Assembly (NCBI GenBank): GCA_020025345.1
Contig: JAHHSH010000046.1
Location: 1 to 13,732, forward strand
Direction of reading: 5' to 3'
Source of the DNA: Oscillospiraceae bacterium
GTDB lineage: Bacteria > Bacillota > Clostridia > Oscillospirales > Oscillospiraceae
DNA length: 13,732 nucleotides
Under the pieces are notes generated by a model. That model did no database searches. It saw only the letters and a program-made list of their open reading frames with translations, and was not told the origin of the DNA. This document shows, piece after piece, positions 6,746 through 13,732 of the stretch (positions are counted from its first letter, which is position 1; the number at the start of each line of letters is the position of its first letter). A program made the position numbers and the translations under genes.

Positions 6746-8050
6746 TTACTTTTGGTGCTTGGCTGCGTAAATGGCAGCGCCGCAGGCAGCCTCTTCGTTG
6801 TTCTGGGATAGAAGCAGGGGGCAACCAAAGGTGGTTTCGAAAATCTGGCACAGATGGGAGTTTTTCCGCAGACCGTTGCCGGAGCCAATCATGGCAGCGG
6901 GAGAAAGTCCGCCCTTGGTAAGATACCCGCGGTACATAGCAAACAGCTCGTCTGCCATGCCGTGCATAAAGCCGTGAATCAAATGAACAGGGGTAAAGTT
7001 GTGGATATCCAGATGCTCGATGGAGCCCTTGCGGCTGGGATCCTTGCGGGTGCCCTGGAAGGTGGTGTTGATGGTGGGGATGTCCTCCGGCGCTGGCTGC
7101 TGATCTAACAGACGGGCCATACCGTCGTAGGCGCTGACAGCTTCACCTGTGACCATTTTGACGGTTTCCTGGAAGAAGTTTTCCAGCAGAGCATAGCTTC
7201 GCCCGCCGCACAGGGAGGCACCCACTAACAGCCAGCCACCATCGGGAAAAGGTCTGGTTTCCAGCGTTTCGGTCTGAAGATAAGTGGGGGAGTAGACGGA
7301 GATCTGGCTGCCGGTGCCAACATTGACCAGAAGGACATCGGTTCGCCCTCCGGTGGCGCCGAGGAAACTGGCCTGATTGTCGCCGATGCCCGCATAAACA
7401 GGCACACCCAGAGCGCCGGTGCCCAAACAGGGCGTTTCCATGATGGGCGGAATCATTTCTTCTCCGATCCCGGCCTTTTTGAGGGCTTCCCGGTCAAAGC
7501 AGCCCTTGGGCCCGTCGTACAGACCAAAGCTGGCAGCATCGGTCGGATCGATCAGCGGAGTGGTTCTGCCTGCCAGCTTCATTGCCACATAATCGTGGAT
7601 AGTGCAGAAGGTAGCTGCGCTTTCGGGAACCAGTTTGTGGTGCAGGTTATAGGCGTGGGTGACCATACCGTAGCCGGTGGCCAGAGCATAACCGGTCATC
7701 CGGGACAAATGCTGTGCCCAGCTTTCGCTGTCATTGTAGGGCAGATCGCCGCGGCCATCCTGCCAGATATACAGGGGACTGACGGTGTTGCCGTCTTTAT
7801 CCAGATAGACAATGCCGTGCATCTGGCCTGTCAGGCCTATGGCGGCAATGTCGGGATGCTCCTGCAGCAGTGCCTTGACGGATTCTAGTGCCCTGTCGTA
7901 GATGAGGGCGGGATCCTGCATCTTTTCCCAAGGCTCCCCCAGCAGAAATGTGCCGTTCTTCACCGTCCGGGAGGCAATTACGCCCCCCGTGGTCTGGTAG
8001 ACCACCGCGGAAATGGTGGTGGTACCGATATCTAAACCAAGTGTTTTCAT
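6746..8050 (-). CDS. FGGY-family carbohydrate kinase, sedoheptulokinase-like
   Basis: This 434-aa protein shows both actin-like halves of FGGY kinases. Phosphate-binding LDIGTTT is at residues 6-12, GQMHG at 75-79, WQDGR at 96-100, GIGDNQ with the expected catalytic Asp224 at 221-226, NVGTGSQI at 243-250 and GSGNGL at 389-394. The GQMHG motif occurs in xylulokinases and in the sedoheptulokinase (SHPK) subgroup. The length (shorter than the ~480-500 aa of xylulokinases) and overall pattern point to the latter, which phosphorylates sedoheptulose at the terminal hydroxyl. The start ATG lies 9 nt past the GRE stop, with GAGGT overlapping that stop, so the two are probably translationally coupled. 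It is the third gene of the GRE operon, so its substrate is probably the substrate or product of the GRE. Alternative ketoses or polyols are possible. Confidence 0.85.
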   Translation of the reverse strand: MKTLGLDIGTTTISAVVYQTTGGVIASRTVKNGTFLLGEPWEKMQDPALIYDRALESVKALLQEHPDIAAIGLTGQMHGIVYLDKDGNTVSPLYIWQDGRGDLPYNDSESWAQHLSRMTGYALATGYGMVTHAYNLHHKLVPESAATFCTIHDYVAMKLAGRTTPLIDPTDAASFGLYDGPKGCFDREALKKAGIGEEMIPPIMETPCLGTGALGVPVYAGIGDNQASFLGATGGRTDVLLVNVGTGSQISVYSPTYLQTETLETRPFPDGGWLLVGASLCGGRSYALLENFFQETVKMVTGEAVSAYDGMARLLDQQPAPEDIPTINTTFQGTRKDPSRKGSIEHLDIHNFTPVHLIHGFMHGMADELFAMYRGYLTKGGLSPAAMIGSGNGLRKNSHLCQIFETTFGCPLLLSQNNEEAACGAAIYAAKHQK

Positions 8051-8059
8051 AAGTGTACC

Positions 8060-10426
8060 TCAGCAGCAGGTGGACATGGGATCCAACCGCTTGATGATGT
8101 CCTGCTGGATGGCAGGAGAAAGATCAAGGAAGTTAACAAAGGTTCCGTGAATTCGCATGATGTATACGCCGTTGGGGGCGTACTTCTTGGGCTCAGCCAG
8201 CACCTTGCGCAGAGTTTCGGGCGTAGTGACATTCACATACAGATAGAAAGGTGCCCGATTGTTGTTCATGGGGTTGAAGAACAGGGGATTGATGATGCGA
8301 TCCCGGAATTGCAGTCCCTTACCGGCATAGTCCTCGGCGTTGAAATACTTGGGATCCACACCGAAATGGGAGGCGACGCCGCCATTGAACAGCTGGAAAG
8401 GCAGCTTCATGGTGGAAATTGTGCGCAGCCCCAAACCGTTGCTGGCTTCGCCGTACAGGGGATCTATGCCGTAGCCCAGCATTTCGCGGGAGGAACGGCC
8501 GTCAGGTGTGGCACCGACCCAGTAACCATACAGCAGATGGGTAGAGGGGGTCGCCCAGTCGGGACGGAAGGGGTTGCCCAGATAGTTTTTCTTATTTTTG
8601 ACAGCAGTGGAAACCCGTGTGGCCAGCTCCACGGCCTCGTTGTCGGCCTCGGGGATGTTGTTGCCGTATTTGGGGCAGCTCTTGAGGAATTCCAGCAAAT
8701 CAGCGTAGCCTTCAAAATTGGCCTGCAAAGCGCTCAGAAGATTCTTGGCGTCCTCCGGGCGCTCACGCAGCAGGTGTTCCACAGCCACAAAGGAGTCGGA
8801 AACAACGGACAAGCCATGGATCAGACAGCCAGAACCGTGGTACTTGGTGCCCTGTTCCTTGGGATCTCTGCAGTCCACAGCCGTTTCCAGACCGCCCATG
8901 AAGCAGGACAGGAAGGGAACGCGAAGGTGAGACAATGCAATGGAAGCGCCGTTGGCAGACTGGACCATTTTATCAAGGAAGAATTGCAGATTCTCATAGA
9001 ACAGGGGCTTCAAATTCTGAAGCGTTTCCAGTGCGGAGCGCTGGGTCTGGGGGCCGATGGCCTGCCCGGTGATCAGAGACTTGCCGCCGGTCAGAGTCAG
9101 CTCCAGGATCTTGGCCAGATTCAGCCAGGAATTCGTGGTGTTGCCGGAGTCCTTACCCATGATAAGGGGCTCCTGGCAGCCGGCAACGCTGTAGTCGGGA
9201 AGATCTGCCTGCTCATAGCCATTTTCACGCAGTGTCTCAAATAGGGAGTCATCGTTAAAGATGGAGGGAGTGAGACAGCCGGGGGTGAAGAAGAAACGGC
9301 CCATTTCCTCGTACAGCTTTGCCGGAGTGTTTTTGTGCAGCTTGACGGACAAGATGGGCTGGGGCATATTCATCTCGTAGTAAGCGTCCAGAATCGCATA
9401 GGTCATGGGGCAGGTCAAGTCGTTGCCGTCAACATCACGGCCGCTGACCAGAACATTCTGAGAAATGGCCCAGCTTCTTTCACCGACATTATAGAATACC
9501 AGGAAGTTGGCGAACAGAGCGGCGGCTTCTTCACGGCTCAGACCATCAGCGGCACGGTAGGGCTCAAACAGACGGTCGGCGTTGCCGACGGAAAAGGCGA
9601 AGGGGTTGGGTGCCTGCTCCAGACACATCACCTGCCACAGCAGCAAATAGCTTTGCATTGCTTCGTAGGTGGTGCGGGCGCCATACTCGGGAACATGATG
9701 CAGCGTCTTTTCAATCAACTGGAAGATGGTCTTGTGGCTGCCCTCTGCCGTCTTGGCGTTTTCGCCGGCAATGTCGGCATAGCGATGGGCCAGATGGATC
9801 GCGGCTTTCAGCGTGCGGGCCATGGCCTTCAGATTGGCAGCGTGTGCCTCATCCAAGGTGGGAATTTTCTCTTCAATTTCAGCCAGCAGGGAGGAAACGC
9901 CCTCCTTCATGGCACGGCGGAAATCGGGAATCAAGTGTCCGGTGACCTGCTCGACAAAGAAAGCAACCTCTTCGGTGTAGGAAGAGCAATCGCGATAAAC
10001 CGCAGTCAAATCTTTTACATATTCGCTGTCGGCGGCACGCTTACGCATGGCGCTGATGCGCTCGGCGGTCACATCTCCGCACGGAGTTGCATAGTCGTAA
10101 ACTTCCAGAGGATCACAGTAACCCCGGAAAGTCTCCACCTCAAAGGCGGGGTTGATCAGGGCATAGCTGGCGGCGAAAGCATCTCGCTGTGTGCCGGCAA
10201 AAATTGCGTTTTCACTGATTTCCAGAGGAAGCTGATCGATGATGGCTTCCAGCTCCAAAGCCGCCTTTTCTTCCTCTTCCAAAGCAAGTCCTTCGGTAGT
10301 GTTGGCGGCGATTTCTTTGGCCAGGAACCAGCCATTGAGAATTTTCTTATTTTGACGCTCTTCAGTGTACAGTGCCTTGGCACTTTCGGTCAGTTGCTGC
10401 GGGGTGCGGTTTTTGAAGATTTCCAT
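8060..10426 (-). CDS. Glycyl radical enzyme of unassigned specificity (PFL/dehydratase superfamily)
   Basis: This 788-aa protein has full GRE length with the two key parts. The thiyl-radical loop AGCQEP has Cys417 and Glu419, the CxE motif of C-O and C-N cleaving GREs rather than the Cys-Cys pair of pyruvate formate-lyase. The C-terminal glycyl loop is RIHGTFVNFLDLSP with Gly761 as radical site. GATPDGR (638-644) is another family landmark. Oddities are His-Gly-Thr in the glycyl loop instead of the common [SA]-G-[YF], Thr431 where glycerol dehydratase has an active-site Asp (C+14), and a Cys-Cys C-terminus. The start ATG 10426 follows AGGAGG at 10442-10437; the frame is open 36 codons further upstream into the activase end but without a better site. 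The activase gene is 25 nt upstream and a sugar kinase 9 nt downstream, so a sugar, polyol or anhydrosugar (phosphate) substrate is likely. Known relatives acting on such compounds include YbiW and PflD (anhydrohexitol 6-phosphates) and glycerol/propanediol dehydratases. Confidence 0.93.
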   Translation of the reverse strand: MEIFKNRTPQQLTESAKALYTEERQNKKILNGWFLAKEIAANTTEGLALEEEEKAALELEAIIDQLPLEISENAIFAGTQRDAFAASYALINPAFEVETFRGYCDPLEVYDYATPCGDVTAERISAMRKRAADSEYVKDLTAVYRDCSSYTEEVAFFVEQVTGHLIPDFRRAMKEGVSSLLAEIEEKIPTLDEAHAANLKAMARTLKAAIHLAHRYADIAGENAKTAEGSHKTIFQLIEKTLHHVPEYGARTTYEAMQSYLLLWQVMCLEQAPNPFAFSVGNADRLFEPYRAADGLSREEAAALFANFLVFYNVGERSWAISQNVLVSGRDVDGNDLTCPMTYAILDAYYEMNMPQPILSVKLHKNTPAKLYEEMGRFFFTPGCLTPSIFNDDSLFETLRENGYEQADLPDYSVAGCQEPLIMGKDSGNTTNSWLNLAKILELTLTGGKSLITGQAIGPQTQRSALETLQNLKPLFYENLQFFLDKMVQSANGASIALSHLRVPFLSCFMGGLETAVDCRDPKEQGTKYHGSGCLIHGLSVVSDSFVAVEHLLRERPEDAKNLLSALQANFEGYADLLEFLKSCPKYGNNIPEADNEAVELATRVSTAVKNKKNYLGNPFRPDWATPSTHLLYGYWVGATPDGRSSREMLGYGIDPLYGEASNGLGLRTISTMKLPFQLFNGGVASHFGVDPKYFNAEDYAGKGLQFRDRIINPLFFNPMNNNRAPFYLYVNVTTPETLRKVLAEPKKYAPNGVYIMRIHGTFVNFLDLSPAIQQDIIKRLDPMSTCC

Positions 10427-10451
10427 AGTGGTTATTCCTCCTGGCGTTGTA

Positions 10452-11180
10452 CTAAGATCGGATGGTATCGATACCGTTTTCGTGTAGAACTGCTGTGAAG
10501 CGCTGCAGCATTTCAGGGGAGATCTTCGCTTCATCGGTCATTGTATAGGGCAGACCGCATTTTTCGTATTTTTCTTTGCCGTACTCGTGATAAGTCAGCA
10601 GCTCCAGCGTGCCGTTTCCGGGCAGGTGGATCTCGTTAAAAAGTCGGGCAAAGCCCAAGGCGTCCTCTTCGCTGGCGTTGAATCCGCCGATGAGGGGGAT
10701 GCGCACGGCAGGATGTTTTCCGGCCTCAATGGCCAGCTTTATGTTTTGGAAGGTAGTGGCGTTGGAGGCACCTGTTATCAGCCGGTGCTTCTCGGGGTCA
10801 TAGTGCTTACAGTCCATGATCAGATAGTCTACCAGCTCAAACAGTTCGGGCAGTCGGGGGTGGAGACCATTGGTTTCGATGCAGGTGTGGATACCCCGTT
10901 CCTTTAACTGGCGCAGAAAGTCACTGACAGCGGCAAATTGCATGGTCACCTCGCCGCCGGTCAGCGTAACACCGCCGCCGTCAAAGAACATCATACGGCA
11001 TGATTCGGCGTCTGCAAGCAGCTGTTCTACGCTGTAGGTTGTGCCGCCGGAGCAGGCCAGACCCTCCGGATTGGAGCACCAGGGACAGGCCAAATTGCAG
11101 CCTTGCAAGTGATAAACAATGCGGTTTCCAGGACCGTCCTGCGAGAAATTGAAGCCCTTTTGGAACAATCGGATATCCAT
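10452..11180 (-). CDS. Glycyl radical enzyme activating enzyme (radical SAM), short form
   Basis: This 242-aa protein would install the glycyl radical on the adjacent GRE using S-adenosylmethionine and a [4Fe-4S] cluster. The N-terminal FSQDGPGNR (12-20) and the cluster motif Cys28-x3-Cys32-x2-Cys35 followed by SNPEG are typical, and TGGEV (74-78) is the SAM-binding GGE motif. Activases of dehydratase-type GREs commonly carry a ferredoxin-like insert with about eight extra cysteines just after CSNPE. Here that region is only about 30 residues with Cys43 and Cys61, so the insert is absent and the protein has the size of PFL activase. AAGGAGGGG (11196-11188) supports the ATG. It is the first gene of the leftward operon and its product should be matched to the GRE 25 nt downstream. 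Confidence 0.93.
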   Translation of the reverse strand: MDIRLFQKGFNFSQDGPGNRIVYHLQGCNLACPWCSNPEGLACSGGTTYSVEQLLADAESCRMMFFDGGGVTLTGGEVTMQFAAVSDFLRQLKERGIHTCIETNGLHPRLPELFELVDYLIMDCKHYDPEKHRLITGASNATTFQNIKLAIEAGKHPAVRIPLIGGFNASEEDALGFARLFNEIHLPGNGTLELLTYHEYGKEKYEKCGLPYTMTDEAKISPEMLQRFTAVLHENGIDTIRS

Positions 11181-11203
11181 AAACAGTCCCCTCCTTTTCC
11201 TTA

Positions 11204-11232
11204 ATTATAGCAATCAAAAAATATTTTGTCAA
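11204..11232 (-). promoter_or_regulatory. Promoter of the glycyl radical enzyme operon
   Basis: On the minus strand a consensus TTGACA (11232-11227) and consensus TATAAT (11209-11204) are exactly 17 bp apart. Transcription would start near 11197, so the leader is only about 16-17 nt and the ribosome binding site lies almost at the RNA 5' end. The -35 lies inside the half-site TTGTCAATT. Confidence 0.88.
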
Positions 11233-11257
11233 TTGGCTTAACAAAATAAATTGACAA
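11226..11257. promoter_or_regulatory. Divergent operator with two inverted half-sites, probable ROK repressor site
   Basis: TTGTCAATT (11226-11234) and its exact inverse AATTGACAA (11249-11257) are separated by 14 bp. Each overlaps the -35 of one of two divergent promoters. A 19-bp element with the importer operator's geometry, TTGTCAATTGGCTTAACAA (11226-11244), matches it in one half and imperfectly in the other. One occupied site could control both the GRE operon and manA. Confidence 0.72.
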
Positions 11258-11279
11258 ATGGACGCGTAGGCTTTACAAT
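11251..11279 (+). promoter_or_regulatory. Promoter of the manA-ROK unit
   Basis: TTGACA (11251-11256), a 17-bp spacer and TACAAT (11274-11279) form a near-consensus promoter. The leader would be about 100 nt before manA. The -35 is inside the right half-site of the divergent operator, which would allow the downstream ROK gene to regulate itself. Confidence 0.85.
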
Positions 11280-11388
11280 AGCTTTATAAACGAAGCCACA
11301 GCAAAATTATCAAGAAATTCATATTAAAAAGTGAATCAAATTATCGTTGATAAGTGGAAACTTTTACATATATCAGGAGGCGTTAGGA

Positions 11389-12435
11389 ATGAACAAGCAA
11401 CTATGGGAAAGACCGGTATTTTTTAAGAGAAACAGAGTTTTCCGCGTGTATTTAGGCGGTAAGCTGTTTGGAGATTTTTTGGGAGATAAGCCGGAGGACG
11501 GATTCTATCCCGAGGAATGGGTGGCGTCTTCCGTGCACGCGCTCAATGCCGACAGCACCGATCCTCTGGAAGGTATTTCCATTGTGGAGGACTCTGATCT
11601 GCCCCTGAGCCAGCTGCTGCAGGAGCACAGAGCCGAGTGTCTGGGCGATCGGGAAGATCTGGGCGTTTTGGTCAAGTATCTGGATAGTGCCATTCGCCTG
11701 CCGATGCAGGTGCATCCCACCCGTGAATACTCTCGCCAGCACTTCCACAGCAACTATGGCAAGGCGGAATCCTGGCTGATTCTGGCGACCCGTCCCGATG
11801 CCTGCATCTATTTTGGCTTCTCCAAGAAGATCTCCAGAGAGGAATTTGAGAAGGCTGTGGACAAGTCCCAGACGGATAAGACCTGCATGACGGAGTTTGT
11901 CAACCGTGTTCCCGTCAAGACAGGTGATGTGTTCTTCGTTCCTGCCGGTGTTATTCACGCCATCGGTGCGGGCTGCCTGCTGTTGGAGGCGCAGGAACCT
12001 ACCGACTTTACCATCCAGCCGGAGCACTGGTGCGGCGATTATGAGCTGAATGACCATGAGATGTATTTGGGATTGGATCGAGAAACTGCCAACAGCTGCT
12101 TTAATTTCGACTTGTACGGCGAGGAAGTTGTTCGCCAGGGCAAGAAGACGCCTAAGCTGGTAAAGGAAACGGAAAATGCCAAGCTGGAAAGCCTGATTGG
12201 CCCCGAAGATACCGAGTGCTTCACTGTGGATCGCCTGACCATCAGCGGCGGGCAGGTACCGCTGGAGGCCGGTGCAGCAGTTTATATTGTGGCAAAGGGT
12301 GAAGGCTCTGTCAGCTGCGGCGATTATCACCACGACTTGAAGACCGGCGACTACTTTTTCCTGCCGGTTGCTGCTGTGGGTGATTCTGTGGCAGAGGGAA
12401 ATCTGGAACTGGTTTACTGCAAGGGCGGCAAGTAA
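11389..12435 (+). CDS. manA: Mannose-6-phosphate isomerase, class I (zinc cupin)
   Basis: This 348-aa cytoplasmic enzyme interconverts mannose 6-phosphate and fructose 6-phosphate (EC 5.3.1.8). The zinc-binding signature of type I phosphomannose isomerases is visible: Gln107 and His109 in MQVHP, Glu127 in KAESW and His190 in VPAGVIHAIGAG. A C-terminal cupin-like domain follows (about 270-348). The start at 11389 has AGGAGG (11375-11380) at 8-nt spacing; 14 upstream in-frame codons are not needed. It faces away from the GRE operon and shares its operator. In this locus it could feed mannose 6-phosphate into glycolysis or provide mannose 6-phosphate from the fructose 6-phosphate made by the isomerase-kinase pair. 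Action on another 6-phosphosugar is possible. Confidence 0.9.
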   Translation: MNKQLWERPVFFKRNRVFRVYLGGKLFGDFLGDKPEDGFYPEEWVASSVHALNADSTDPLEGISIVEDSDLPLSQLLQEHRAECLGDREDLGVLVKYLDSAIRLPMQVHPTREYSRQHFHSNYGKAESWLILATRPDACIYFGFSKKISREEFEKAVDKSQTDKTCMTEFVNRVPVKTGDVFFVPAGVIHAIGAGCLLLEAQEPTDFTIQPEHWCGDYELNDHEMYLGLDRETANSCFNFDLYGEEVVRQGKKTPKLVKETENAKLESLIGPEDTECFTVDRLTISGGQVPLEAGAAVYIVAKGEGSVSCGDYHHDLKTGDYFFLPVAAVGDSVAEGNLELVYCKGGK

Positions 12436-12512
12436 GAGAACATCACCGAAACAGGGGAGAAGTGCTCGATTACGATTCGCATATACACATAAGGTGAGGA
12501 ACGGAGAATGGA

Positions 12513-13625
12513 ATGGCAATAAAGGCACGCAACGCGGATTATACAAAAGAATACAATCGTAAAGAGGCGCTTCGTATTTTGCGCCACAGTCCCATGAGCC
12601 GCGCTGAGCTGGCTCGTTCCACAGGACTGACAAGGGCGACAACGTCACTGATTGCGGACGAATTGCTCAATGAAGGGATACTGATGGAGCTGGCACCGCA
12701 GTCCGTTGGCAGAGGCCGCAGCGCGATTCCTCTGGCTGTGCGGGAGGACTGCTATTACGTTCTGGGTGTGCAGCTGCAGCGAACCAGTTGTTCCGTAGGA
12801 TTGTGTGATTTCGTGGGGCATCTGCTGCGGCAAAAAGAGGTTTCTCGGGAGGGGGATCAGATTTTCTCAATCGTCCGTGCTCTCAAGGAACTGTTGGAAG
12901 GCGTGGATAAGAGTAAGGTGCTGGGGATTGGCATCAGCGCTCCGGGTCCTGTGGATACCCATGAAGGACGGATCTTAAAACCACCGCGCTTTGACCAGTG
13001 GCACGGTGTAGCGCTTGCGCCGATGCTGTCTAAGTATATGGAACTGCCTGCGTTTTTGGAAAATGACGCCTGCGCACTGGCGCTGCATCAGATGGAACTG
13101 GGCGAAAGTCAGAATTTCCTGCTGCTGGTTGTGGATAGCGGCGTGGGTTCCGGTGTGATCACCAGAGGAAAGCTGCTGGGAGGAGCCGGAAACTTTACCT
13201 GCGAGCTGGGGCATTCTACGATTTGCTACAATGGCCGACACTGCGAATGCGGAAACCGGGGCTGTCTGGAGGCCTATGCGTCGATCCAGAACCTGCTGGA
13301 GGGAAGTTCCTATCACAGTTGGAAAGAGATGATTGCCAATCTCGGCAAAGAACCGGAGGCGGAAGAGCTGCTGAAGCGAGAGGCAGAGTATTTGTCGGCC
13401 GGGATCATCAATATGCTCAACATCATTCAGCTGGATACGGTTTATCTGGCGGGAGATGTGCGCCATGGCCATGAGCATCTGGAGTGGCGGCTGCAAAAGG
13501 AAATCAACAGACGCTCTATGACGCGGTTGATTGGCCCGGCAAAGGTGCTGACGGCAGACCTTCGCCCGGAAGCCGGACTGCTGGCTGCCGGTGATGTCGT
13601 TATTTCACGCTATTTAATTGTGTGA
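12513..13625 (+). CDS. ROK-family transcriptional repressor (NagC/XylR type)
   Basis: This 370-aa protein joins an N-terminal winged helix-turn-helix (about residues 15-65, with MSRAELARSTGLTRATTS as its core) to a ROK sugar-binding domain. Landmarks are GIGISAPGPVDT (138-149), ENDACALAL (183-191) and the zinc site His234, Cys244, Cys246, Cys251 in ELGH...CECGNRGCLE. The usual G-x-G-I-G-x-G loop reads VDSGVGSGV (207-215). The gene follows manA by 77 bp with no terminator, so it is probably co-transcribed. ROK repressors leave their operators when they bind a sugar or sugar phosphate. The repeated TTGTCAATT/AATTGACAA sites at three promoters here are its most likely targets. The start ATG at 12513 has GGAG at 12503-12506; an ATG at 12508 opens only a four-codon frame. 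Confidence 0.93.
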   Translation: MAIKARNADYTKEYNRKEALRILRHSPMSRAELARSTGLTRATTSLIADELLNEGILMELAPQSVGRGRSAIPLAVREDCYYVLGVQLQRTSCSVGLCDFVGHLLRQKEVSREGDQIFSIVRALKELLEGVDKSKVLGIGISAPGPVDTHEGRILKPPRFDQWHGVALAPMLSKYMELPAFLENDACALALHQMELGESQNFLLLVVDSGVGSGVITRGKLLGGAGNFTCELGHSTICYNGRHCECGNRGCLEAYASIQNLLEGSSYHSWKEMIANLGKEPEAEELLKREAEYLSAGIINMLNIIQLDTVYLAGDVRHGHEHLEWRLQKEINRRSMTRLIGPAKVLTADLRPEAGLLAAGDVVISRYLIV

Positions 13626-13662
13626 TTCCGGATGTGTAATCTCTCAAAAAAAGAATAGATGG

Positions 13663-13701
13663 AAAGGACCGCAAGACACTCTTGTCTTGCGGTCCTTTTT
13701 T
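13663..13701 (+). terminator. Rho-independent terminator after the ROK gene
   Basis: A perfect 16-bp stem, AAAGGACCGCAAGACA (13663-13678) with TGTCTTGCGGTCCTTT (13683-13698), has a CTCT loop and Ts through 13701. It lies 37 bp past the ROK stop and ends the manA-ROK transcript. The last 31 bases of the window show nothing recognisable. Confidence 0.93.
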
Positions 13702-13732
13702 GAAAATTGTGCGTGGGCGGTATGGCTGGGCC

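Noticed and set aside
8060..10426. Pyruvate formate-lyase annotation for the glycyl radical enzyme
   Set aside because: PFL has adjacent catalytic cysteines; this protein has a single Cys followed by Gln-Glu-Pro, the pattern of dehydratase-type GREs.
8147..10498. Long open frames on the plus strand opposite the glycyl radical enzyme (365 and 387 codons)
   Set aside because: They are antisense to a clearly recognisable enzyme, have no recognisable domains or good ribosome binding sites, and arise from codon bias on the other strand.
10427..10534. 36-residue N-terminal extension of the glycyl radical enzyme
   Set aside because: It overlaps the end of the activase gene, and the ATG at 10426 has a full AGGAGG site.
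11355..11368. Sequence TGGAAACTTTTACA resembling a CcpA cre site upstream of manA
   Set aside because: The nearly invariant central CG of cre sites is CT here, and such AT-rich near matches are common by chance.
11452..12648. 398-codon minus-strand frame opposite manA
   Set aside because: It is a shadow of manA and of the start of the ROK gene, with no motifs.
1..13732. CRISPR arrays, insertion sequences, prophage genes
   Set aside because: No repeated spacer-type units, transposase motifs or phage genes were seen on either strand.

Overview
This 13.7 kb window looks like a chromosomal carbohydrate-utilisation locus from an anaerobic, roughly mid-GC Firmicute, most likely a gut clostridium of the Oscillospirales/Ruminococcaceae kind. 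The reasons are strong AGGAGG-type ribosome binding sites, consensus TTGACA-17-TATAAT promoters, a lipobox on the solute-binding protein as in Gram-positives, intrinsic terminators with long U tracts, and an oxygen-sensitive glycyl radical enzyme (GRE). The species assignment is inference.

Layout from left to right. The 3' part of a tRNA-Ser(CGA) gene with its terminator opens the window. A leftward aldose 1-epimerase-like gene follows. A rightward operon then encodes an RbsACB-type sugar ABC importer (ATPase, permease, lipoprotein binding protein), an internal terminator, a D-lyxose/D-mannose isomerase and a PfkB fructokinase-like kinase. A bidirectional terminator separates this from a converging leftward operon, transcribed in the order GRE activase, GRE, FGGY kinase (sedoheptulokinase-like). 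A compact divergent promoter region then starts a rightward unit of mannose-6-phosphate isomerase (manA) and a ROK-family repressor, closed by a strong terminator.

How the parts fit. Three promoters (importer operon, GRE operon, manA-ROK unit) carry the same 9-bp half-site TTGTCAATT/AATTGACAA overlapping the -35 box. At the importer promoter the two halves form a perfect 19-bp palindrome. The simplest reading is that the ROK protein represses all three units, making the window a single regulon. Imported sugar could be mutarotated, isomerised to a ketose, phosphorylated by the PfkB kinase to fructose 6-phosphate and balanced with mannose 6-phosphate by ManA.

The novelty lies in the co-regulated GRE module. 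The GRE keeps the thiyl cysteine and Glu of the dehydratase-type GCxEP motif. It departs from characterised dehydratases in nearby residues and in the glycyl loop (RIHGTF), and its activase lacks the usual extra ferredoxin-type cluster domain. Together with a kinase of the sedoheptulokinase/xylulokinase class, it suggests an undescribed radical step in sugar, polyol or anhydrosugar catabolism. The substrate cannot be read from the sequence.
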